A stretch of 5,907 bases of DNA from an uncultured Actinomyces sp. (GTDB lineage Bacteria > Actinomycetota > Actinomycetes > Actinomycetales > Actinomycetaceae). This document shows positions 1-5,077 of the stretch, piece after piece (positions within the stretch are counted from its first letter, which is position 1; every line of letters starts with the position of its first letter). Under the pieces are notes generated by a model. It made no database searches and was not told the origin of the DNA. It saw nothing but the letters and a program-made list of their open reading frames with translations. Both the position numbers and the translations under genes were made by a program. The stretch lies in the NCBI GenBank assembly GCA_938022345.1, contig CALIEP010000342.1:1-5907 (forward strand). Direction: 5' to 3'.

Positions 1-1100
1 GAGAGGTCGATATTTTCGAGATCCTGGGACGTAATGGAACCACGGAAGCCCTCATGAGCACCCACACGTGGGGAGACTATTTCCACACGTGGCCCACCCG
101 TGCATCCTTCGGCGATGGAAGCGATCTCAGCGCCCAATGGCACACCTACGGTTTTGAATGGCTCCCAGGAAAGATGCGACTCTATCTGGACGGGAAACTG
201 GTCGTCACCCGAAATCAGTCACCGGACTACCCGATGGTCACTTACCTCGGTGTGTACGAGAAAAGCGGTGACTCGTGGACGGGGCCATTTGACCCGCGCG
301 TCCCCTATCCGAAGACTTTTGAGATCGACTATTTCCGCGCATACCAAAAGAAACCGGAACTCCCCTACTCACAAAACATCAGTGACGGAGTCCTTCGCGG
401 TCAGAGCGTCGCTGATAGCGGTACCGTGCGGTGGATGGGCGGGAAGGGGAACGACGTAACGGTCCGCGAAGTCTATGCTCCTGAGGTGGGAGTCTACCGC
501 ATGGCCTTCGATTACCGCAGCGAAGATCCGAGGAGCGTTAGTCTTCAGGTGAACGGCGGGCAGACGCATACATTCGAAAAACTCTCGACAGGGAGCGCAA
601 GCGGGGCTTTTCAATCCCAACCCTTTGCCGCCCAACTCCGTCAGGGGTGGAACAGGATTCGTTTCTTCAACGACAGCGGTTATGCCCCAGACCTGGGGGT
701 GCTTCAGGTCAGAGAAATCGTCCCCGCGAATGGGGCGTTGCGTATACCGCTCACTGACGCGGTGCTTGGTGGGGGTGTCGTAGCGGATCGTGGGGTAGTC
801 CGCTGGGTCGGCGGGAACGCTGATCGGACAGTGACCGTCCCCGACGTGTACGTTCACGACGATGGGCGGTACACACTCACCATTGAATACGCCAGCGCTG
901 AGCACCGTCGACTGCAGCTTTCAGTCGACGGGGCACGGCCATTCACTTTGGACAACATGAACTCTGGTGACTGGTCACGCCGAGCCACCCGGACCATTTC
1001 GGTCCCACTGACTCGGGGGGCACACATGGTCACTCTGGGTAACGACTCCGCACCAGCACCGGACCTGATATCCCTCACGGTTACCAAGGCCACGTCGTAA
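1..1100 (+). CDS. Secreted GH16-family glycoside hydrolase with two C-terminal CBM35-like modules (3' part only)
   Basis: The gene enters from the left edge. The reading frame runs from base 3 to the TAA at 1098-1100, giving 365 visible residues; an ATG at 54 is internal, not the start. Visible residues 1-6 read E-V-D-I-F-E, matching the GH16 catalytic signature ExDxxE, in which the first Glu is the nucleophile and the last Glu the acid/base. Further GH16 landmarks follow: H-T-W-G soon after the motif, H-T-Y-G-F-E-W at 47-53, L-D-G-K near 62-65, and the closing strand F-E-I-D-Y-F-R-A-Y at 107-115. Two related beta-rich modules then occupy about 127-240 and 251-362 and look like CBM35-type carbohydrate-binding domains. 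GH16 enzymes are endo-acting retaining hydrolases of beta-glucans or galactans; the substrate here cannot be told. There is no LPxTG motif or terminal membrane segment, so the enzyme is probably released or held by sugar binding. The signal peptide should lie upstream of the window. GH16 assignment is strong, CBM35 moderate. Confidence 0.88.
   Translation, partial: EVDIFEILGRNGTTEALMSTHTWGDYFHTWPTRASFGDGSDLSAQWHTYGFEWLPGKMRLYLDGKLVVTRNQSPDYPMVTYLGVYEKSGDSWTGPFDPRVPYPKTFEIDYFRAYQKKPELPYSQNISDGVLRGQSVADSGTVRWMGGKGNDVTVREVYAPEVGVYRMAFDYRSEDPRSVSLQVNGGQTHTFEKLSTGSASGAFQSQPFAAQLRQGWNRIRFFNDSGYAPDLGVLQVREIVPANGALRIPLTDAVLGGGVVADRGVVRWVGGNADRTVTVPDVYVHDDGRYTLTIEYASAEHRRLQLSVDGARPFTLDNMNSGDWSRRATRTISVPLTRGAHMVTLGNDSAPAPDLISLTVTKATS
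381..1088 (+). repeat. Tandem duplication of a CBM35-like module within the GH16 gene
   Basis: Two consecutive modules, encoded at about 381-716 and 753-1088, align along their whole length at the protein level. Both begin with D-x-V-L-x-G-x-x-V-A-D-x-G-x-V-R-W-x-G-G, continue with V-T-V and V-Y, then G-x-Y before a core strand, and end with N-D-S-x-x-A-P-D-L-x-x-L-x-V. The closing A-P-D-L/I motif and a jelly-roll-like strand pattern are typical of CBM35/CBM6-like carbohydrate-binding modules. The copies have diverged clearly, so this is an old domain duplication. Tandem binding modules usually raise avidity for an insoluble polysaccharide. Confidence 0.75.
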
Positions 1101-1103
1101 GGA

Positions 1104-1109
1104 AGGAGG
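1104..1109 (+). promoter_or_regulatory. Strong Shine-Dalgarno sequence just after the GH16 gene
   Basis: A perfect AGGAGG lies 4 bases after the GH16 stop codon and 5 bases before an ATG at 1115. This is a textbook ribosome-binding site, but the frame it serves is only 20 codons long. The sequence from about 1099 to 1147 is generally purine-rich, so the match could be partly compositional. Confidence 0.4.
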
Positions 1110-1114
1110 GGTGA

Positions 1115-1177
1115 ATGGAGCCGAGCGAGCTCAGAAGGGAGGAGAGGTTGCTGAGATCAAGCACACGTGCCGAATAG
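1115..1177 (+). CDS. Possible 20-residue small ORF (leader peptide or gene remnant)
   Basis: An ATG at 1115 with an ideally spaced AGGAGG opens a 20-codon frame ending at TAG 1175-1177. The peptide is very hydrophilic and charged (six Arg and five Glu among 20 residues), with no signal peptide or membrane segment. It lies between the GH16 gene and the surface-protein gene, with 78 bases from its stop to the ATG at 1256. It could be a translated leader affecting the downstream gene, the decayed 5' end of a lost gene, or chance. Only the ribosome-binding site supports it. A longer overlapping frame from GTG 1111 is less likely, because that start is only 1 base from the AGGAGG and the frame runs into the next gene. 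Confidence 0.2.
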   Translation: MEPSELRREERLLRSSTRAE

Positions 1178-1200
1178 GAGTTGCAGGGATTGATGGATTC

Positions 1201-1228
1201 TTGCGAGATAAACGATCTCTGATACGCT
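1201..1228 (+). promoter_or_regulatory. Weak candidate promoter for the surface-protein gene
   Basis: TTGCGA (1201-1206, 4 of 6 to the -35 consensus) is followed after 16 bases by TACGCT (1223-1228, 3 of 6 to the -10 consensus). A 5-bp inverted repeat, GAGAT-N5-ATCTC (1205-1219), fills most of the spacer and could be an operator. No clear rho-independent terminator is visible in the 155-base gap after the GH16 gene, so read-through transcription from that gene is equally possible. Confidence 0.2.
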
Positions 1229-1247
1229 GTGTGGATACGATCGGAAT

Positions 1248-1252
1248 GGAGG
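1248..1252 (+). promoter_or_regulatory. Ribosome-binding site that decides the surface-protein start
   Basis: GGAGG (within GGAGGGAG, 1248-1255) lies directly upstream of ATG 1256, with 3 bases between GGAGG and ATG. The spacing is short, but neither alternative start in the same frame (GTG 1229, ATG 1283) has a Shine-Dalgarno sequence, so 1256 is preferred. Confidence 0.55.
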
Positions 1253-1255
1253 GAG

Positions 1256-3886
1256 ATGAACGGCTCGATCCCAGCTCGCAGAATGCAAGGCGCAAAGTCC
1301 GCTTCGCAGTATCACTGCCATCTATCACGGGTGATTGGGGCAGGACTACTTGCGGCTAGCCTCGTGCTACCCCTCGTAACTTTTTCTCCTGCGCGTGCCG
1401 AGGCTCCGCTCGAGACACCCGGTGCCGACACCATTACTTTCAATCGCTCCGAAGGTCGAATTGGCAAGGCTGTTCTCAATGACTCGGGAACCGATCGAAG
1501 CACCGTTGTTGCTGACAACTCTTACTTCGGTGTCGTCCGCGGAATGACCAACTACGACTCCTCGGATCCGAACCAGCGCTCCGTCTCTTATCGCGCGGGT
1601 TATTCCCAAGACTGGCTTGACGCGAATGTTGCGAATAACGGCGACTACTGGTCCTACGTTACTCGAGGCGTGGCCTGGGACTACCACATGGCCGCTTACT
1701 ACCACTACGCCTACCACGGGGACTACACTCCCAACGCGATCTCGACCTCGACAACCAGTGCGCTCGGATACAAGCCGAATGACCCCGGGACGGTCTCCCT
1801 CAACAGCACCTTCCTTATCGGTACGGTCCGACACAACAACTTCCCGATCTACTCCCGGATTCACTGGGTGCACTCGTCTTTCGACATTCGTATTGGTGAC
1901 CTGGAGGAATCCTTCCCCTTTGACCAGCAGGAAACCGACAACGACACGGACACGACGGCCGTGCGACGCAAGGGAGGCCCCTACGAGTGGGTCTCCCGTG
2001 CCTCCGCGCCGCGCACCTGCCCATCGACTGCCCCCTACTATGCGCTCGCTCGATCCGATGGCAACTGGCACTGCTTCAAAAGAGTTGGTGAAGGAAAAGG
2101 CAGATACGACATCTACACGGATCAGCCCCAGTACTATCCGGGTTCGGCGGGCGTGCCCTACCATACCCCCCAGTCAGACGACGTCCTGACAATCACGAAG
2201 ACCACCTCGGACCAGACGATCAGCGTCAACGGGATCCCCTACCGCCTCGTCCTCTACGGGTTCGTTCCCAGCGCCGATGGTTCTTGCCCGGCAACACCCC
2301 CTGCTGGCGCCACGCCGGTCTCCACCTTCACGACCAAGGAAAACCAGACCTCCTTCGGCTGCCTCTACGGCTCCTTCAGCCAAGAGCGCTACCTGCGCGT
2401 CGCGAAGGCGGTCACCGAGGACTCCGAGCAGGTGGGCGAAACGATCCCACCGTTCACTTTTACAACGATGGGCGTTGGTGACTGGTCCGCGCCCACGGGA
2501 ACACCGCTCAGCACCAGCGTCACGGCCGATGGCTTCGTCGGTTGGAACTCCTTCGAGGACGCGAACCTGACCCCGACCGCTTTCGGCAAGGCCGGGGCGG
2601 TCACCTCCGGGTACAGGGCCTTCATGCCCGGCTTCTCTCAGTTCGTCGTCGCTGAGACAGGGCCGCGCATCGCCGGCCGATTCCCGTTGCAGTTTGGAGC
2701 ACCGGGGCGTTTCGGCCCCTGGAAGACCAGTGACGACCCGAACTCCGCGCAGTGGAACCTCGTCGACGTGACCTGTCTGAACGGCATTGGCGAGCGGGTC
2801 AACGTTACTCGTGACCCTGACACGGGCGGTGTGGACTTCTCCCAGGTCGCCCCGGCCTCATCCCCCGCAGCCCTGCCCATCACCTGCACCTTCACGAATG
2901 AAGAAAAGGTCCCCAAGCTGCGCATCCAGAAGGACCTGGAAAGCGTTGAAGGCGCAGCGACCGATGACATCACAGTGACCTATCGCGTGAGCGCCACTAA
3001 CGACGGCTCTCTCAAGGGAACAACAGGTCGTTTGACTGATACACCCGACTTTGCACCGGGATTGAATATTCGCTCGGCTGTGGTTGCGACCACTCTTGAG
3101 GGGCTTGCAAGCGCAGCAGTGCAGCCGGCCGCCGCATCCTATGTCCTTACCGAAGGCGCGGATCTTGAGCCCGGTCAGTCAGCCACGTGGTACATCCGTA
3201 TGCGTGTGAGCCGAGATAAGACCGCGGCGGGCTACAACGAGGTCGCGCTCGAGTGTGCAACCCAGAATGATCGCCTGAGCCCAAAGAATGGTCTGTATAA
3301 CCGCGTCAGCGGAGACTACGACCATGATGGCGTGAGCAACAACGAGGCCTGCGCCCCGGTTCGCCCGCGACCGATCCGTATCGAGAAGGCCGGGACTCAG
3401 CCCATTGGTCAGAGGAATGAGGACGGCACCTACCCCTTGGAGGGTGCAGCGTTTGCAATCTATGACAACCAGGCACTCAGTGGTGCCCCGATCAGCGTTC
3501 TGGACGGCGGATCCAGTTTCGTCAGCGCACCGCTAGAAGTAGACCGCTCGTATTGGTTGGTCGAAACGCGTGCCCCAGCAGGTCATGTTTTGCTGCCGCG
3601 TCCCATTCCCTTCCACATCAGCGTCGGAACTGATTCCGCTGCCTCGACCGTGATCGCCACCGATTTTGGTCCCGATGATGGTTTCTCCTCCGTGCGAGTT
3701 TTACCCGCAAAGGCCGGTACCGGAGATGCAGCTCTTCCGGGTATCCGCGTGGTTGATACTCAGGTTGGGCATCTACCAGTAGCGGGATCCACAGGCATCT
3801 ACCCCTACCTTTCAGCGGGTGCGGTGCTGATGGTTACAGCCGGTGGCATCCTGTGGATGAAGCGACGCGAAGGGCTTGAAGCCTAA
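1256..3886 (+). CDS. Large sortase-anchored surface protein with prealbumin-like (SpaA type) modules
   Basis: The 876-residue protein is a probable adhesin or pilin-related surface protein; its ligand is unknown. A signal peptide covers about residues 1-50 (hydrophobic core 26-43, likely cleavage after A48 or A50), with an unusually long N-terminal stretch. Residues 129-157 are very rich in Tyr, Trp and His. Residues about 185-232 (G-T-V-R-H-N-N-F-P-I, later F-D-Q-Q-E-T-D-N) resemble a choice-of-anchor K domain. A prealbumin-like module spans about 380-550 with the intramolecular isopeptide trio K384, E467 (V-V-A-E-T) and N548 (T-F-T-N). A DUF11-like beta-sandwich follows at about 555-700, ending in a calcium-loop-like D-x-D-x-D-G motif (687-697). 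A SpaA-like module spans 706-838 (K711; E770 in Y-W-L-V-E-T). The C terminus is a sorting signal: L-P-V-A-G 840-844, membrane helix about 848-868 and tail K-R-R. The mature chain holds exactly eight cysteines (255, 273, 344, 369, 507, 544, 667, 699), suggesting four disulfides. Surface anchoring is confident; domain names are moderate. Confidence 0.85.
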   Translation: MNGSIPARRMQGAKSASQYHCHLSRVIGAGLLAASLVLPLVTFSPARAEAPLETPGADTITFNRSEGRIGKAVLNDSGTDRSTVVADNSYFGVVRGMTNYDSSDPNQRSVSYRAGYSQDWLDANVANNGDYWSYVTRGVAWDYHMAAYYHYAYHGDYTPNAISTSTTSALGYKPNDPGTVSLNSTFLIGTVRHNNFPIYSRIHWVHSSFDIRIGDLEESFPFDQQETDNDTDTTAVRRKGGPYEWVSRASAPRTCPSTAPYYALARSDGNWHCFKRVGEGKGRYDIYTDQPQYYPGSAGVPYHTPQSDDVLTITKTTSDQTISVNGIPYRLVLYGFVPSADGSCPATPPAGATPVSTFTTKENQTSFGCLYGSFSQERYLRVAKAVTEDSEQVGETIPPFTFTTMGVGDWSAPTGTPLSTSVTADGFVGWNSFEDANLTPTAFGKAGAVTSGYRAFMPGFSQFVVAETGPRIAGRFPLQFGAPGRFGPWKTSDDPNSAQWNLVDVTCLNGIGERVNVTRDPDTGGVDFSQVAPASSPAALPITCTFTNEEKVPKLRIQKDLESVEGAATDDITVTYRVSATNDGSLKGTTGRLTDTPDFAPGLNIRSAVVATTLEGLASAAVQPAAASYVLTEGADLEPGQSATWYIRMRVSRDKTAAGYNEVALECATQNDRLSPKNGLYNRVSGDYDHDGVSNNEACAPVRPRPIRIEKAGTQPIGQRNEDGTYPLEGAAFAIYDNQALSGAPISVLDGGSSFVSAPLEVDRSYWLVETRAPAGHVLLPRPIPFHISVGTDSAASTVIATDFGPDDGFSSVRVLPAKAGTGDAALPGIRVVDTQVGHLPVAGSTGIYPYLSAGAVLMVTAGGILWMKRREGLEA
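3773..3883 (+). other. C-terminal cell-wall sorting signal with variant LPVAG motif
   Basis: The last 37 residues have the three parts of a sortase substrate: a pentapeptide L-P-V-A-G followed by S-T-G, a hydrophobic segment of about 21 residues, and a positively charged tail (K-R-R then E-G-L-E-A). The threonine of LPxTG, after which housekeeping sortase cuts, is replaced by alanine. Two residues further on there is a T-G dipeptide, but it lacks the L-P at the right distance. The layout makes wall anchoring likely, though the variant may require a particular sortase. Confidence 0.75.
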
Positions 3887-3895
3887 GAAACAGCG

Positions 3896-3938
3896 AAGGA
3901 GGGGGGCACCCGCCAGATGGCGGGCGACCCCCTCCTTT
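3896..3938. terminator. Probable bidirectional intrinsic terminator between convergent genes
   Basis: Bases 3896-3914 pair with 3919-3937 around a 4-base loop (AGAT), a 19-bp stem with only two mismatched positions (3906/3927 and 3908/3925). The plus-strand arm starts AAGGAGGGGG and the other ends CCCCCTCCTT. The T tract is short (TTT at 3936-3938), and on the minus strand the hairpin is followed by a loose T-rich stretch. It starts 10 bases after the surface-protein stop and 38 bases past the nrdF stop, so it probably ends both transcripts. Confidence 0.8.
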
Positions 3939-3974
3939 AACGCTCAGTAGGGTGACTTAAGCAGGGCTCAGAAC

Positions 3975-4937
3975 TCAGAAGTCCCAGTCCTCATCTTCGG
4001 TGTCGACCACTTCGCCCATGACGTAGGAAGAGCCAGAACCAGAGAAGAAATCGTGGTTCTCATCCGCGTTCGGGCTCAGGGCCGCCAGGATCGCGGGGTT
4101 CACGTTCGTCGCATCAGCGGGGAAAAGGGCCTCGTAGCCCAGGTTCATCAGGGCCTTGTTGGCGTTGTAGCGCAGGAACTTCTTGACGTCCTCGGTCAAG
4201 CCAAGCGGATCGTAAAGGTCCTCGGTGTATTCTTCTTCGTTTTCGTACAGTTCGAAGAGCAGCGAGAAGGTGTAATCCTTGAGCTCTTGACGACGTGCTT
4301 CATCGGATTCGTTCACGGCCAGCTGGTACTTGTAGCCAATGTAGTAGCCGTGAACTGCCTCGTCGCGGATGATCAGACGGATCAGGTCAGCAGTGTTGGT
4401 GAGCTTTGCGTGGGCACTCCAGTACATGGGAGCGTAGAAGCCCGAGTAGAACAGGAAGGACTCAAGCATGGTCGATGCGACCTTGCGCTTCTCCGGATCG
4501 TCGCCCTGGTAGTAGGACTTCACAATCTCTGCCTTGCGCTGCAGGGCCTCGTTCTCATTCGACCAGCGGAAGGATTCGTTAATCTCTTCAGTCGAGAGCA
4601 GCGTCGAGAAAATCGAAGAGTAGGACTTCGCGTGCACCGACTCCATGAAGGCGATGTTCGTGTAAACGGCCTCTTCGTGGGGAGTGCGGGCATCGGGGAT
4701 CAGAGAGACCGCGCCAATGGTTCCCTGAAGGGTGTCAAGCAGGGTCAGACCAGTGAAGACGCGGTTCGTCATGCGCTGTTCTTCGGCGTTCAGGGTCTTC
4801 CACGATGCCAAGTCGTTGCTCAAGGGCACCTTTTCGGGGAGCCAGAAATTACCGGTCAAACGATCCCAAACCTCGAGGTCTTTGTCGTCTTCGATGCGGT
4901 TCCAGTTAATGGCTTCAAAAACGGGCGTTACGCTCAC
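3975..4937 (-). CDS. nrdF: Class Ib ribonucleoside-diphosphate reductase, beta subunit NrdF
   Basis: NrdF carries the dimetal-tyrosyl radical cofactor and passes the radical to NrdE, which reduces ribonucleoside diphosphates to deoxy forms in the cytoplasm. The 320-residue protein has every expected key residue: metal ligands D68, E99, H102, E159, E193 and H196, and the radical tyrosine Y106 in the H-A-K-S-Y-S-S-I-F motif. The C terminus ends in a short acidic tail, D-E-D-W-D-F, as expected for the part that docks into NrdE. The GTG at 4937 is chosen as start because AGGAGG lies 4 bases upstream; an in-frame TTG at 4964 would add 9 residues but has no ribosome-binding site. With the GTG start, residue numbers fall one off the Salmonella NrdF numbering, which supports the choice. 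Class Ib enzymes normally work with NrdI and NrdH for manganese cofactor assembly and reduction, but neither they nor nrdE adjoin this gene. It is preceded by a peptidase gene 140 bases upstream. Confidence 0.97.
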   Translation of the reverse strand: MSVTPVFEAINWNRIEDDKDLEVWDRLTGNFWLPEKVPLSNDLASWKTLNAEEQRMTNRVFTGLTLLDTLQGTIGAVSLIPDARTPHEEAVYTNIAFMESVHAKSYSSIFSTLLSTEEINESFRWSNENEALQRKAEIVKSYYQGDDPEKRKVASTMLESFLFYSGFYAPMYWSAHAKLTNTADLIRLIIRDEAVHGYYIGYKYQLAVNESDEARRQELKDYTFSLLFELYENEEEYTEDLYDPLGLTEDVKKFLRYNANKALMNLGYEALFPADATNVNPAILAALSPNADENHDFFSGSGSSYVMGEVVDTEDEDWDF

Positions 4938-4941
4938 GCGT

Positions 4942-4947
4942 CCTCCT
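4942..4947 (-). promoter_or_regulatory. Ribosome-binding site of nrdF
   Basis: On the minus strand this reads AGGAGG, 4 bases before the GTG at 4937-4935. It is the only good Shine-Dalgarno sequence near the 5' end and argues for the GTG start rather than the TTG at 4964. Confidence 0.7.
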
Positions 4948-5003
4948 GACACGAATGTTTTCAACGGCCTCGGCGTGATGGTCGGCGGGCCTGACAGTTT
5001 TTA

Positions 5004-5032
5004 AGATTACCGTGTTGACGCGCGCGCGTCTG
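5004..5032 (-). promoter_or_regulatory. Candidate nrdF promoter overlapped by a perfect 14-bp palindrome
   Basis: On the minus strand a -10-like TAATCT (5009-5004) lies 17 bases downstream of CAGACG (5032-5027), which keeps only the G-A-C core of a -35 box. The perfect palindrome GACGCGCGCGCGTC (5017-5030) covers part of the -35 box and the spacer, a position where a bound repressor would block polymerase. Transcription would start roughly 60 bases before the GTG. The palindrome does not match the NrdR box consensus, so any regulator is unknown. An alternating CG run can be palindromic by chance. Confidence 0.3.
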
Positions 5033-5077
5033 CGCCTCGTCAGAATATTCACGAAAGTGTCTCACGGTCCCCAGGCG

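Noticed and set aside
1277..1300. Twin-arginine (Tat) signal in the surface protein, suggested by R-R near its N terminus
   Set aside because: The R-R pair is followed by M-Q-G without the Tat consensus and lies about 16 residues before the hydrophobic core, so Sec export is more likely.
1111..1359. An 82-codon frame from GTG 1111 overlapping the start of the surface-protein gene
   Set aside because: The GTG is only 1 base from the AGGAGG, the frame overlaps more than 100 bases of a well-supported gene, and the product has no recognisable features. The ATG at 1115 in another frame is better placed.
1367..2164. A 265-codon open frame on the minus strand inside the surface-protein gene
   Set aside because: It lies antisense to a protein with a clear signal peptide, domains and anchor. 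Its translation is low-complexity and Val/Arg-rich without recognisable motifs, as expected of a mirror frame in GC-rich DNA.
4053..4949. A 298-codon open frame on the plus strand opposite nrdF
   Set aside because: It is fully antisense to nrdF, whose residues are strongly conserved. The product shows no family features and no convincing start signal.
5015..5046. Plus-strand promoter starting with TTGACG at 5015
   Set aside because: No -10 element at a suitable distance, and no plus-strand gene lies downstream.
5051..5065. Possible NrdR box upstream of nrdF (ACAC/GTG-type element near ACACTTTCGTG on the minus strand)
   Set aside because: It lacks the 16-bp symmetric AT-rich core of the NrdR consensus, and no second box at the usual helical spacing was seen.
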